From assembly GCA_947095535.1 (NCBI GenBank), contig OX352773.1, forward strand, positions 92,104,670 through 92,168,669: a stretch of DNA of 64,000 nucleotides, in the 5' to 3' direction. The notes beneath the pieces are model-generated. The model was not told the origin of the DNA. It worked only from the letters and a program-made list of their open reading frames with translations, and did not search any database. Below, one piece after another: positions 1 through 11,499 of this stretch. Position 1 is the first letter of the stretch. Each line of letters opens with the position of its first letter. The DNA comes from Poecilobothrus nobilitatus (lineage: Eukaryota > Arthropoda > Insecta > Diptera > Dolichopodidae). The translations under genes were made by a program, and so were the position numbers.

Positions 1-1130
1 ATGTAAGTAATAGTATCGTATTCATAGAGTTTATAGCCCTAAAGCTATATATGAAATAAAGAGACATGCCATAAAATATAAAGCTCGTATAGAATGATAA
101 ATAACTTTAGAAGGTGATTTACCTATAGAAAATCAGATTACTAGTTACTACAGGAAGGTTTAAAAGAATTATATCATATGGGTATAGCGAAAAGTACCGA
201 AACGTTAGAAATATTAATTACTAATTTTAATAGAGGACGTGTGAGGTTTAGTCGCTAAAAATGCGGCTTACATTATGTTACGGGGTACATTGTTACTGAC
301 GATTTTCACCAGAAAAAATAAAAAAAAATTTTCGAAAAGTTTAGTTTTAGTTTTAAAATTTATAATAATATCGAATTATCTAAAATATGTATATTTATAT
401 CTAAAAATATTTGAATATTGCTTTATTTTTTATTATTTATATTATTTTTGCGGAAATTTTCTCATTTTTACAAATAAATAACTACCGTTATTTTAATAAC
501 GAATATAATATTATTTTACTTATTTTTCTAGAAAATTTTTAATTTTATTTAAATTACAAACAATTCGTCGTTAGTGTATTTTTCTCTTTATAATTTTTTT
601 ATATTAAATTTGTAAATTAAATTTTTACATTCTAATTAGATAAAAAGAATAATTAGAGTAATTCAAAAGTTTTTAATACTTAAATTTTAATTTTTAAAAT
701 TTATAATTCAAGTACCATTAAATACAGGTAGTAAATAATTAAATATTTAATTAAAATATGAATTAAAAATAAAATCTAAAGCTTAATTGTAACATTTATT
801 AAATGAATTCTTAAATATTTAATGTTATCTATATTAAAAAATAAGACGAAGGAGATTGAATCATACTCTCACTCAAAAAGAATATAAACATTTTTTAGAT
901 AGGAGCAAAATTTATCTTTCATTGAACAATGTTTAGGTTTCTTTTTTTTTATAATTTATATTATTTAAAATTCATTTTAATATTATATAAGCTAACTTTA
1001 ATTAAAAGATTATCCTAGAAAATTTTTATCTTACAAGTTTATGTCACAAATTTAATGAATACATTTAAAACGTAATATTTTAAAATTAAATAAACTAATT
1101 AATTAATAAGCTCAATAAAATAGCATGTAT
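1..1130. other. A/T-rich stretch, no gene recognised
   Basis: No domain, splice pattern or RNA gene is recognised. Short open frames are broken and A/T-biased. The first 260 bases are a little less A/T-rich and could be decayed transposon coding sequence, but no motif supports that. Confidence 0.4.
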
Positions 1131-1134
1131 TGAA

Positions 1135-1505
1135 CATACAACTCGCGTGGAGCAACTCACTGATATCTAAAAACACAGAACTTAGAATTTTCCGATCCTG
1201 TGTAAAATCTGCTCTAATATATGGCATCGAAACTAGACCAATATTAAACTAAACTGGTAACAGATTTCAGGTTGCGTAAGAAATATAATATATATGAAGA
1301 GTATTCCGTCCGGAACAATTTGTTGATGCTCTTTGGAATACAATAAATAAGGAGCTAGTTATGAAACATATAATACAACGAAACTTGAAGTAAATAGACG
1401 GCACATACTTAAAAAATTGTCAGAAGCATTGTGAGAATAGCCCTTGAGTGGAAACCACAAGGCACTAGAAAATGCGGTTGATGAACAACATCTCTTATTA
1501 TGATC
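1135..1505 (+). pseudogene. Non-LTR retrotransposon reverse transcriptase, C-terminal remnant
   Basis: Translated across several frameshifts and stops, this resembles the end of a non-LTR reverse transcriptase. In order I read ISKNTELRIFRSCVKSALIYG (the typical 'KTKLRIF...CVKS.LLYG' block), a stretch like 'NLWNRTGQE', and near 1430-1480 IALEWKPQGTRKCG, matching the conserved 'LEWNPQGKRK.GRP' tail block. The catalytic palm is absent, so this is a 5'-truncated, mutated copy. It belongs to the same broad family as the minus-strand remnant at 51420-52105. The blocks fall in different frames, so no protein can be made. Family placement is from memory of conserved blocks. Confidence 0.6.
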
Positions 1506-1639
1506 CCAATGAGTAAGGAAACAAAAATAAATTTAAAGACTCTGATGTTTGTAAATAATAATTATATTCTAAAGAAGAATAGAAGTTATCGACATCTAAA
1601 ATTACATTTAATATTCATATTCCAAGATTTAAAAGTTCA

Positions 1640-1860
1640 TGTTATAAAAGGTGCATTTTGATACAAATTCAAACATGTTTGCCACATAAATATTGATAGC
1701 ACGTAATAACACTCCTGGGACAAATTACCGACTATTACCATAAATGGAAAGTAAAGTTAAATATGAATAAATCGCAAGTGGTTTATTTTACGAAAGGTGG
1801 TTCAAACTGGAATACCTTTCAATTAAAATCGGTCTTTGGTAAATTTACCATTTACTTGGA
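1640..1860 (+). pseudogene. Possible Jockey-type reverse transcriptase fragment
   Basis: Around 1730-1800 one frame reads YYHKWKVKLNMNKSQVVYFTK, resembling the 'W..KW.LKINP.KTE.I.F.R' block that follows the catalytic YxDD box in Jockey-like reverse transcriptases. The flanking sequence is frameshifted and the fragment fades out before the TATT repeat at 1982. It differs from the neighbour at 1135-1505, so two separate insertions seem likely. The similarity is one block only. Confidence 0.45.
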
Positions 1861-1981
1861 CTAATAACTTTAAATGCCCAGTCCTATTTCTTAACAGGGC
1901 ATAAATTTTCGTTTCTCATTATCCGTGTATGTCAAATACATTAAATGTTTCCATTAGGTCGTTCTATTCACTATAATAAAA

Positions 1982-2075
1982 TATTTATTTATTTATTTAT
2001 TTAAACTTTACAAGGGCATGCAATGCCCTTGCAAAGTGATGGGTCCTTTCCTTTCGGATGTGGGCCAATGATAAT
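1982..2075 (-). mobile_element. Possible non-LTR 3' end with (AAAT)n tail and hairpin
   Basis: On the minus strand a GC-richer segment ends in repeated AAAT units (1982-2003), as simple-repeat-tailed non-LTR elements do. Next to it is a perfect 9-bp hairpin at 2011-2031, with arms CAAGGGCAT and ATGCCCTTG and loop GCA. The minus-strand element at 3760-5160 ends with a comparable A/T repeat tail. No coding sequence is attached, so this may be only a hairpin beside a microsatellite. Confidence 0.3.
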
Positions 2076-2219
2076 AAAATAATAATCTTTAAATTTACTT
2101 TTCAAGAATTTATACCTAATGGGGCATCAATCGGTCACAACTGTGCAAAAACATATCTGCAAATCCACCAAAATAAAATTTTGAAAATTATTTTTTTTTA
2201 TTATTATCGTTTTATTATT

Positions 2220-2960
2220 AAAATTTGAAAAAAATGTGCCTATTAGTTTCACTCTGTTCGTTCGTCCGTCTTCTGGCTGTTTACAAAACTACACAAAATT
2301 CTGTGGAGCAACTTTTTCTGTAGCCACACCCGTTACGGAGTTACAACCCCTTAAATTTCGAAAGAGTCCTATATTTAAATTGTTATAACACAAGTTCTAT
2401 AAGGTATATCATCAATCTCAAACGCCAACGAAAGCCACTTTTATAAACTTTCTAAATACATACATATACAATAAATATATTGTTTTGCTATATGGTATTT
2501 TAATTTACCGTTATGCGGAACTCAACTTTTATAAAACTTTTTTGATCCCTTATCTTCCAAACCGTTTAAGTTAGAAATTTGAAATTTTGAGAGGATTTCG
2601 GAGATTTTTGAAAATAAGTATGACTCATTTCAGAAAATATTTTTGTGTCGCCGTACAGTCGTTTAGGAACTGTAAGGGATCACTGCAAATTCTCTATTTG
2701 GAAACACCTGTAAATTCAATACATTTTTTTGAAGTAATATTTTTCAATTTTTATATACTTATTTACTCTTTACCCAAAACTCATAATCGAATATTTTTTC
2801 ATTTTGGAAATGTTTTTTTTTTCAAACTCCTTGATTTTTTCATTACTTGTTTAGGTTAGTCTTTAGTTTGTAAATAAATAGCTATCATATAAAATTTTTG
2901 AAAAAATTTTCCTCTAAAATTTAATGTTTAAAATGTAGCATCCTCCTTTAGATAGATAAT
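2220..2960 (+). repeat. Dispersed repeat family Y, copy 1
   Basis: This begins with AATGTGCCTATTAGTTTCAC and a GTTCGTCCGTC tract (about 2230-2275), then 'TTACAAAACT', a 'GGAGTTACAACCCCTTAAA' block (2335-2355) and a CCGTTATG block (2508). The same blocks in the same order recur at 7285, 31935, 48640 and 62637, which defines the family. The middle of this copy is diverged. No protein is encoded; the frame at 2587-2859 lies in repeat sequence. Confidence 0.6.
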
Positions 2961-3760
2961 AATTAAGTTATACAGATATGTATATCTAAATCTTTTAAAT
3001 CAATGATTTTTTTAAGATTGTAAACTAATAACTAGAAATAAAGAATTTGAAAAATTCTCAATCAATAATCAATAATGATAAATTGATTTTATTTTGTGTT
3101 TTATGATCGAAGAAAATTATTTCCAAAGACTTTAACAATCGAAAAATCCTTGCAGTGGTACCCTCCTCTTTTAAATTATTGAATACTTTAACTTACTGAT
3201 AATCATGATTCACCATTCTTAAAGGCAATCCAGAAGAGATTATTATAAATTCTATAAATTAATTAGTTATAAACCAAAATATAATAAAGAACAAATATTA
3301 ATACGTCAATATTAAATATATTGAAGTTCTAAGATTTATAAGAAATTTATTAGATTGAAATGATTAACTTTTTCTGTATTATATCAATTTTCTTTTAAAT
3401 TTTAAATATTCAAATATTGATAGTAACCTTGCATCTTAAAGAAAACTTTCAATATAAATCTGTTTTTAATAAATCTTAAATAGTAATATTTAATTACATA
3501 TAAAAACAAGGTAGAATGAAAACCAACGATTTTTAAATACGCACATTTTTCAAAAGACAATAGAAACAGTTTAGAATATTGTGACTTGCACCAAAATTTG
3601 TAAATTTTCTTAACATTTTATAGATATAAGAAGAAAAATTGTGAAAAATGAAGAGATTTTTCCTCAATTCTGTTGTTCGACGTTTTTAGATTGAAAAAAT
3701 GTTTATCACAACCTGAGGTATATACATTTCAAATTGGGCTTTTTCAAATTTTAATTTTTT
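2960..3760 (-). repeat. A/T-rich DNA, then a family Y fragment from about 3500
   Basis: The part before about 3490 has no recognisable content. From 3500 to 3660 the sequence (AAAAACAAGGTAGAATGAAA, then 'TTGCACCAAAATTT', then 'AAAATTGTGAAAAATGAAGA') matches the segment at 6030-6190. In reverse complement it matches 32370-32480. It is therefore a minus-oriented fragment of the distal part of family Y. Confidence 0.5.
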
Positions 3761-3933
3761 TTTTATTTATTTATTTTGTTTTGGCCGCACTTAAGACGAT
3801 TAGTCTTTTAATTGCACAGCATACTAACAAATAATATTTATAACAATAAATTTAAAATGTGAAAAACTAAAACTATAAAGAATATACAATGCACATACCA
3901 CTTAAACTTAAAAACTGCTACCACGATTCTAAA

Positions 3934-4320
3934 CTAATTACGAAAATACTCTCTACTGAGCCTACTAAATTTTTTTATGTTATCAATGTGCAATAAAGAG
4001 TTCAGCATGGAGTTCCACAGTATATTTATCTTAAGAAAAAAATATAAGCGTCTTAGACGACTTTTGTGGCGAGGAATAATTAAATTTCTACATCTTAACG
4101 ATCTACCCGAAATAACCTTTTCAGACAGATAAGATGGCATAATATTTAACTGTATTTTTTTCAAAGCAACAATGTATCTGAAATTGAAAAAGTTAGTAAG
4201 TGTAGTACCCAATATTATATCTGAAACATCACTAATGTGATCATATTTCTTTCTGTTAACAACAAAGTGAGTACAAGAATTGAAAATCGACTGCAAATGA
4301 TTAAATTCACCAGAAGACAT
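3934..4320 (-). pseudogene. Reverse transcriptase C-terminal segment of the same element
   Basis: A 128-codon open frame continuing the retrotransposon after a frame change. It contains LQSIFNSCTHFVVNRKKYDH, resembling the 'LQ..QN.C.R.I...RKYDHI' block of the Jockey RT C-terminus, and ends with a basic R-rich tail. The 3' untranslated region and A/T tail follow at once, so this is the natural end of the original ORF2. Confidence 0.7.
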
Positions 4321-4479
4321 ACCGGCATATACAATATCACAGTATAAGAAGTGTGGAACTAATAAGGCATGAGTTTGTGTTTAATCCATTCATTTAGAAA
4401 ATAGGAATACTTCCATAACTTACTCAAGACACTGTTTACCTTTTTAGATATGTGATTAATATGATCATTCCAAGTTAAA

Positions 4480-4839
4480 TTAATTATTTAAAATAACACC
4501 TAGATTTTTTACTTTACAAACATATTCAATTGCAGACTTCTCCATTCTAATTTTAGGTAGCAATAATATGTTAATTTTCTTAGAACTTACAATCATTGCT
4601 TGGGATTTGGATGCATTCAGTTTCAGCCCATTTAGTTTTGACCAAAAGAGAATGGCATCAAGATCATCATACATTTTCGCAATATAGGAAATAATATTAG
4701 TAATAGGACCACTAATGTAGAGTTGAACGTCATCACCATATAGTCTACACTTAGACTCGGACAAACATTGAGGCAGATCATTAATGAAACTAAATAATAA
4801 AGGTCCTAGCAAGGAACCTTGCGGTACACAACATTTCAA
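4480..4839 (-). pseudogene. Reverse transcriptase palm segment (YGDD) of the truncated element
   Basis: A 119-codon open frame within the retrotransposon above. It opens with PQGSLLGPLLFSF, carries YGDDVQLY (catalytic Asp pair, Gly where most family members have Ala) and later LNASKSQAMIVSS and KNLGVILNN, the post-palm blocks. It is not a gene: neighbouring RT motifs lie in other frames both upstream and downstream. The methionine at 4839 is simply the first one in the frame. Confidence 0.8.
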
Positions 4840-5204
4840 TTCAATAAGATCAGAACTTATTCCATTAACATAAACATGGGCAGATAAATTTTTAATAACT
4901 TGATAGCAGATGACTCAAAACCAAAGGACAACTCCAATTTTTTGATTTACTGATTTACTGATTTAATCACAGTAAATCATGATTAACACAATCAAAAGCC
5001 TTAGAGAAATCTAAAAATAATAGAATTCTTTTATTCCATGTCAATGTACATGTTGTCGGTAATTTCTAACAAAGCTGATGCAGTTCTGTGCTTCTTTCTG
5101 AATCCTGACTGGTACTTAAAGTGTTGTAAGACTACATAAAAAATTATTCTACAACATTAAATTTTTTAAGAGACGTATCAATGATTAAAATTTCATTGAT
5201 CAAT

Positions 5205-6500
5205 CTTAAACCGTCTCGAAATTTTGTAAACAGACGGAGAGACAGACGGACAAAGTGTAGCAAATAGGCAATTTTTTCAAAAAGTGTTTTTTTTAAAATG
5301 TGCAAAAAACGATAGAAAGTTTAATTAAAAAAAAATATTTATTTAAGTTCTACAATAAAAATTAAAATTTATTTATTTTCCACTTAAAATAGAACCGGCA
5401 CTATCTTATTTTCTGATCTAATAAAAATATTATTTTATTTTTGTATAAATCAAATACAAATAAATTTAACATTTTCATTGAGACAAAAACTATATATAAA
5501 ATTATGTAAACATTTTTAAGAAAAATCTTAAACAAAAAAATCAAATAAAAATTTTAAAATGATTTTACATTGCAATACTTTTGACTTATTGTTTATATTT
5601 TTGTATACAAAAACTAATTTGTAAGGAAAATCAAACAAATCTATAGATTCAATCAAGGAAAAATTAAAAAAAATTGTGGGACGTGCTATTTTATTTGCTC
5701 TGACATTAACACAAAGTAATTGGAAAAATTTGAATTTTGTTAAAATTTTTTTTTGATTTAAATATCTGTAGTTATCCTTTAGCCTTTTTGTTTTTGTGGT
5801 CGGATACAAAACCTCACTTTTTAAAATCTCGCTTTTTAAGTTGTCGCCCAAATAAAGTATGACTTAAAATAGACGTATCGAGACAAGAAAAAACAAAATG
5901 CTTACAAGTTACTGTGTGGAATTAATACATATTTAATTTTAAAATTTATCTGTTTCTAATGGTTGATAAAAAGGAATTGGTAATAAAGATGTTCATTGTG
6001 ACTTAAATTACATTGAAATGTTTAAAAGTAATTAAAAACAAGACGGAATGTTAGTAAATCACCGATTTTTCAAGGCGTACATTTTCCAAAACAACAATAC
6101 AAACTGTTTAGAATTGTGCCTTGCACCAAAATTTCAAAATTTTCTTAAAAATTCGTATAATAAGAAAAAATGTGAAAAATAAAACATACTTTCATCAATT
6201 ACATAATGTAAACTTATAAAGTTGAAGCTTTAATTTTTGTCTTTTATTTTGAAAAGAAATTGTACAGGTGTCTAAGTTGGAGGTGTTTAAAAATAGCAAA
6301 ATTTCAATTTTTAAGCCCAAAGAGCTACCGATACAAAAATCTATTTAGATTATAATTTTATAATTCAAAACCACAAATATGAAAAATCAATCTCGGGTAG
6401 AGATATGTCAATAAAAGACAACTTTTATTGGTGGATGAATGAAGAACCAGATTGAGGTTTCTTAGTTTGTAAGTTAGGTTAAGATTAGATTAAGTTAGGG
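5205..6500 (-). repeat. Family Y fragments in minus orientation with A/T-rich filler
   Basis: The segment 5210-5290 reads, in reverse complement, GTCCGTCTGTCTCTCCGTCT followed by TTTACAAAATT, the family Y core. From 6030 to 6190 it matches 3500-3660, and 6235-6330 carries the 'ACAGGTGTCTAAGTTGGAGG' block. Between them (5310-6020) I see only A/T-rich DNA; the frame at 5851-5528 (-) has no recognisable protein. Confidence 0.5.
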
Positions 6501-6784
6501 TATACGTTTTATAATTCATAAAATTCAATTTGATTTTTTCTAAATTTTTTACAAAATGAAATATAAATTAATGCTGTAAAATAGAGAGCATAAAAAAGAT
6601 ATATATACGTATTGTGAAAGCTAAATTCATAAAAAACATAACAATATAATATAGAGTACTCCAAATAAGAGGGTCGTTATATTAAATTAAAATCTTAAGT
6701 AATTTGGTGTTATTTAGATTCTTCTCCAAATGTATATAATAATAAAACAGAACAAATAAATCTAAAAATAAAAAAATCATTAAA

Positions 6785-7700
6785 CAGGGTGTGGTACAAA
6801 AAATATTTTTCAGATGACTTTCACTAATTCTAAAAAATCTCTTTCTCCTCTTAAAATTTTAAGATTCTAACTAAAAACGTTCTGGAATTATGAAGGAAGA
6901 AAAATCTTGCAAAATTTGGTTTTCACATAACGGTAATTTTAAATAGTAAGTAAATTGCAAAATATTGCATAATTTTGATATTGTTTTGTAGAGTAAGAAA
7001 ATTTCCGGACTTCTAGCTATAGAAGTAAAAACAAATCCGGTTTTCTAGCGTTTTTAGCTTGTAAAACCAATTAGCAGAGCCTGAGATATAGGCATCTGGG
7101 TTTATTGCAATTTGTATTGTTGGAGCATTAATTTTTACATTTTACCGAAGAAAAATTTGTACTACATATTTCTAAATTTTCAATTTTTGAGACCTAAAAG
7201 CTCTTAAACAGGGGGTGGTACCAAATTTGAACTCCCTATTTAAAAGCGTGCCGGTGTGTTTTTAGCACGTTTCCAAAAAAAAATTTAAAAAAATGTGCCT
7301 ATTAGTTTCACTCTGTCCGTCCGTCTGTTGCCAGCCTGTTTACAAAACTTCTACACCGTTCTACACCGAAAGACATAAAAATTAAAGCTCCAGTAATATA
7401 TTTTTACGTGTGTTAACGGTTTCTTTTAGTTGTATGGGATTACGAATTACAGCTCCTCAAAATTGCAAAAGAGCCCTATTTTCAGATGTATATATCTCAG
7501 GCTCTGAGTAGTAGTAGTGTCTAAAAACGCTAAAAGAGCGGAAATTTTCTTACTTCTATAAAACATAAATTTACCGTTATATGAAAACCAAATTTTACAT
7601 GATATTTCTTTTTTCATAACTCCTAAATCAACTCAAAAATATAATGTAATATTTTTAAAAAAACTAGATTTCTGAAAGGAGTATATGTGTCGTTACAAGT
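6785..7700. repeat. Two family Y copies head to head as a large imperfect inverted repeat
   Basis: Blocks run in reverse order up to about 7260 and forward from 7285. 'AAATTTGGTTTTCACATAAC' at 6915-6940 is mirrored by 'TTATATGAAAACCAAATTTT' at 7570-7600. 'GCAGAGCCTGAGATATAGGC' (7075-7095) is mirrored by 'TATATCTCAGGCTCTGA' (7490-7507). 'TAAACAGGGGGTGGTACC' (7205-7222) is the reverse of the CCACCCCCTGT block. The GTCC core at 7310-7325 marks the start of the plus-oriented copy. Confidence 0.6.
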
Positions 7701-8023
7701 TACCTACTGAGGAGTCCAGTAGTGTTTGAATGGACTAAACACTCCAAAATTAACTTCATTTTGAAGTTAAAAAAAAATAAGAATTAATATTAATGATGGC
7801 ATGAATATGATGTTGAAATGCATTCGCTCATAAATGAAAGTTTTTTCTTTCATTTATATTTTGTGTAAAACCTTAAAGGTGTTATAAATTTTTTTTTTAT
7901 ATTCAAAAAATTGCATACTTAACTTAATTATAATATATGCTGTTTACATAAAACTTAATCATATTTTAGAAAATTCCACTAGTTTTAGTACCGACGTTAA
8001 GTAATGATATATATTTATTTAAT

Positions 8024-9320
8024 TTTAGAGTTGTATGACAGCTAACCGGACATGTTGCACCAGCACAACCAATTTTACAGAAGTTATTGCTCTAAAACTT
8101 CATCATCTTTTGTACGATTTCAGATGCCTAGCTTCATTAATTTCTAAGGCGTGTAAGAAATCTCAACCGGCTGCTCGGCATGAAACTCGACCTCTCTTTA
8201 CTAAATTTCAGATCCCCAGTTTCAGTACCTAGCTAGACACTGAGTTATTTTCTTTTAAAAAGAGAAGTTGTATGGCAGCACCTAAATCTGTCGTACCAGC
8301 ACAACCAAATTTTACCGGTGTTGGTGGCCTACAACACGACACCATTTTGCAAAATTTCAGATACCTAGATTGAATAGACACTGGGTTATTTCCATTTAAA
8401 GAAAGAAGTTGTATGGCAGCTACTCGAACCCGGCGGCCGAAAATGCTGAAGTTAAATAGCAAAACTAACAATTTTGTAAAAGTGACGTAAAAAAAATTTC
8501 AGCCTCCTAGCTCCTTTATTTTTTAAGTTATCGTGCGGACGGACACTGAGTTATTTTCATTTAAAAAGGGAAGTTGTATGGCAACTACCCGAACCTCTCG
8601 CACCACCACAACCAAATTTTGCAGAAGTTGTTGCCATAAAACTTGATCATCATTCGCAAAATATCAGGTTCCTAGCTTCAATAAACACTGAGTTATTTTC
8701 ATTTAAACGGATAAGTTGTATGGCAGCTACTCGAACCCGTCACACCAGCACAACCAAATTTTTCAGAAGTTGTTGCCATAAAACTTGATCATTATTTCAA
8801 AACTTCAGAAACGTAGCTTGAATAGATACTGAGTTATTTCTATATAAAGATAGAAGTTGTATGGCAGCTACTTGATCCCGCGGACCGAAAATGTTGGATT
8901 TAAATAGCAAAACTAACAATTTTGCAAAAGTGACGTAAAAAAAATTTCAGCCTCCTAGCTCCTTTATTTTTTGAGTTATCGTGCGGACGGACGGACGGAC
9001 GTACATGGCTTAATCGATTCTGAGCCGATCCATACCTTTGACACTATATCTAGCTCGACTCCTTTAAGGTGTCACAAACGTAATGGCAAATTTATTATAC
9101 CCTTGAACATAGTTCATACGGGTATAAAAAGAAGTTGTATGGCAGCTACTCGAATCTGGCGGCCGAAAATGCTGTATTTAAATAGCCAAACTAACAATTT
9201 TTGCAAAAGTGACGAAAAAAAAATTACAATCCTAGCTCCCTTATTTTTTTAGTATGATCCAATTCATACCTTTGACTATACCAAGCTCGACTTTTTTAAG
9301 GTATCACAAACATAATTTTA
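8024..9320 (+). repeat. Family X tandem array (~140-bp units) with GTCC tract
   Basis: The block 'GAAGTTGTATGGCAGCTACT' or a close variant recurs near 8029, 8267, 8406, 8571, 8711, 8853 and 9132, mostly 139-165 bp apart. Each is followed by 'CCAGCACAACCAAATTTT', 'GTTGTTGCCATAAAACTTGA' and a 'TCAGATACCTAGCTT'-like block. The array ends with 'CTCCTTTATTTTTTGAGTTA', a (GGAC)n tract at about 8984-9000, 'TCCTTTAAGGTGTCACAAAC' and a hairpin. Open frames here (8035-8232, 8471-8229, 8971-9252) are made of repeat units and encode nothing recognisable. Confidence 0.75.
9098..9128. repeat. Hairpin at the end of a family X unit
   Basis: TATACCC and TTGAAC face GTTCATAC and GGGTATA across a short loop, making an imperfect stem. 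The related TATACCC or GGGTATA ends recur at family X termini near 12957-12990, 20240-20270 and 50850-50870, so this looks like a conserved terminal structure of the repeat. Confidence 0.5.
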
Positions 9321-10165
9321 AAAAGGGATATTTAAAAAGGTAAGATTTTGTATAATCTAAAAAATCTAAAAAACAAAACTAAAAATATCGATATTTCGTA
9401 CAGCTTTTAATGAAAACTTATTTTGAATCTTAAAGTTAATTGTTTTTCCATATTCATTTTTTTTTTGTTTTTTTATGATCCAAATCAATAAATCATAATC
9501 GAATATTCATAAAAAAAAATTACTTTTCACCTAATTACCTAAATTGCATTTTTGGTAATTTTTTGGTGATTTCCCAAAACACGGCAATTTTAAAAATCTA
9601 ATCATTATTTTATTTTACCAATATTTATAAAAATAATTTTATATCACTAAAATAATTTCGTTTAAATATACAAATACATAAAAAATTAAAGTAAAAGAGT
9701 CATTTATCATAGAATGTTTTTGAAAAATATTCTCCCAGTTTCGATGTATACTTTATAAATATATTTTTTAATTTATAAAACATGAAAGTTTTAGTTAAAA
9801 TATTGCCACAAAACACCAGAAAAAAAAATTTAAAAACAATTTTTCACTGTACTTTTTTTACTATGGTAAATCTGACTTTAATGAAGACATTAACTTTAAT
9901 CCAAAATTTAATTACATAATTTTAAATACAATAGAATTAAAAAAGAAACTTAATTTTCAATTATATGTATATAACTTAATGAAATCCCAATTAACAGGAG
10001 TTTCATATTTCTAATAAGAAATATGTGTATGTGCATAAAAGTCTTACTTGAGTGATTGGTTTTCATACATGATTCTCTGATGTTACAACACAGAAATAAT
10101 TGTACAACTAATGTATAATTTTGATGCTTTTCATTAATTTATATTGCAATATTATACATTTGATT
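9320..10165. other. A/T-rich DNA, nothing recognised
   Basis: No coding, RNA or repeat signal beyond homopolymer runs is visible between family X and the foldback-like element. Confidence 0.4.
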
Positions 10166-11494
10166 TATAGCATTTTCTGGTCAATTTTCAGATATTTACT
10201 AAATATGCTCAGGTATTTACTAAATATATTCAGGTTTTTGCTAAATATATACAGGTATATACTAAATAAGTTCAGATTTTTTTTTTTTTTGGATTTAAGA
10301 GTTTTACTAAATGAATTCAGATTTTTACTAAATAATTTCAAATTTTTATTTTTGGAATTCCGATTATTACTAAATAAATTCAGATCATTTTTCTGATTCA
10401 AGAATTGTAAAAATTTAAACCTTTCTGTTGATAAACATGCAAAAATTCTTAAAAATATTTATCGTCGATTTGTCTAACTTTCAACAGGTAGGGTAACATC
10501 GACCTAGGTAGGGTAACTTTTGAAAACAGTTTACTGCCACCTCTTAAGCAAAATACATTCCATTATCAAGAAATTGAATTAATTAATTATTATTATTATT
10601 TTTATTAATTGTATATTCTTTCAATATTTTACAATTAATTCTTTTTTTTTAGCACTAGCTGCCAGGGAGTTGACTTATCCAAAGACGGCATAAAATTTTT
10701 AAAAGAAATTTAAAATATACATCTATAACCCATAAAGCTGGATTTAAACAAAGGTGGTTCTGAACAAGTACATTTATAATATGTAAAAATTTTAAAATAG
10801 TGTTAGCACAACCAAATTATGCAGTGAATTGAAAATTTTAAAAGTTTAATATACATATTTAATATATTTTTGAATTAAAAACGTTTCAAGTTTTATTAAA
10901 TTTCCTATATTAAATTATAATTTATCAAAAAAATTAAATTATTTTCTCATAATTGATTAAAACCACAAACTTTCACTGGAGTTATTCTAACTTTGACCAC
11001 CTGTTTCCTCATATTTGATTAAAACCCTTAACGTTGACTGGGGCTTATTACTTAGTTATTCTAACTTTGACCAACGCTTTTTTCTTAACATTTTTATGCT
11101 GGTCAAAGTCAATCTTCACCACCTGGTTTTTTTTATCATAAAAATGGCCTTCTAACTAAAATAAGTACTTTATTTTTTGTTACATTTTTAATATTAAAAA
11201 GTGGTCAAAGTTAGACAAGTCGACGGTAAATATTTTTCAAATTTTTTGCATGTTTATCAATAGAAAGTTTTTAATTTTTACAATTTTTGAATTAAAAAAA
11301 TTATCTGAATTTATTTAGTAAAAATCGGTATTAAAAAAAAAAATATTTAATTATTTAGAAAAAATCTAAATTCATTTAGTAAAACTTTGAATTCCAAAAA
11401 AATAATCTGAATTTATTTAGTAAATACCTGAATATATTTAGCAAAAACCTGAATATATTAAGTAAATACCCGAATTTGACCAGAAAATGCTATA
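10166..11494. mobile_element. Foldback-like element with ~320-bp tandem-repeat inverted ends
   Basis: The left end TATAGCATTTTCTGGTCAA (10166-10184) is exactly mirrored at the right end (about 11476-11494). Inward, both arms carry repeated ~22-bp units of the type 'TTTACTAAATAAATTCAGA' (left about 10190-10390, right about 11300-11470). They then share 'TTGATAAACATGCAAAAA' and 'TTGTCTAACTTT' (left about 10428-10485, right about 11195-11275). Long inverted repeats made of tandem subunits are typical of foldback elements. The ~680-bp centre has no transposase I can recognise, and I find no convincing target duplication. The frames at 10121-10396 and 10401-10165 are translations of the subrepeats. 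Confidence 0.75.
10490..11170. repeat. Foldback element centre with internal repeats
   Basis: 'TTATTCTAACTTTGACCA' occurs near 10982 and 11057, each preceded by 'TTGATTAAAACC'. 'GGTAGGGTAAC' occurs twice near 10488-10515. These fit an element grown by internal duplication. No open reading frame with a recognised domain is present. Confidence 0.5.
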
Positions 11495-11499
11495 TATTG

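Larger units (their letters stand above)
3760..5160 (-). mobile_element. 5'-truncated Jockey-like non-LTR retrotransposon with RT and 3' tail
   Basis: This is the best-preserved retrotransposon relic here. Reading right to left on the minus strand: a YQSGFRKKHRTASALLEITD block near 5060-5110; DFSKAFDCVNHDLL near 4975-5010; a PQGSLLGPLLFSFINDLP block and the catalytic box YGDDVQLY inside the open segment 4839-4480. After a frame change come TWNDHINHISKKVN (about 4450) and the thumb and C-terminal segment at 4320-3934. A short untranslated region follows, ending in an AATAAATAAATAAA-type tail near 3760-3785. YxDD, FxxAFDxV and PQGSxLGP are standard non-LTR RT motifs. The endonuclease and ORF1 are missing, so it is a dead, 5'-truncated copy. 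Confidence 0.85.

Noticed and set aside
2587..2859. 90-codon plus-strand gene
   Set aside because: It lies in family Y sequence, has no recognised domain and has no methionine in good context.
8035..9252. Small genes in the family X array
   Set aside because: The frames follow the tandem unit and no protein family is recognised; their recurrence is due to repeat copies.
10121..10401. Repetitive proteins on both strands (LLN.FRF type and FSKNLN type)
   Set aside because: Both come from the 22-bp subrepeats of the foldback arm, which happens to be open on both strands.
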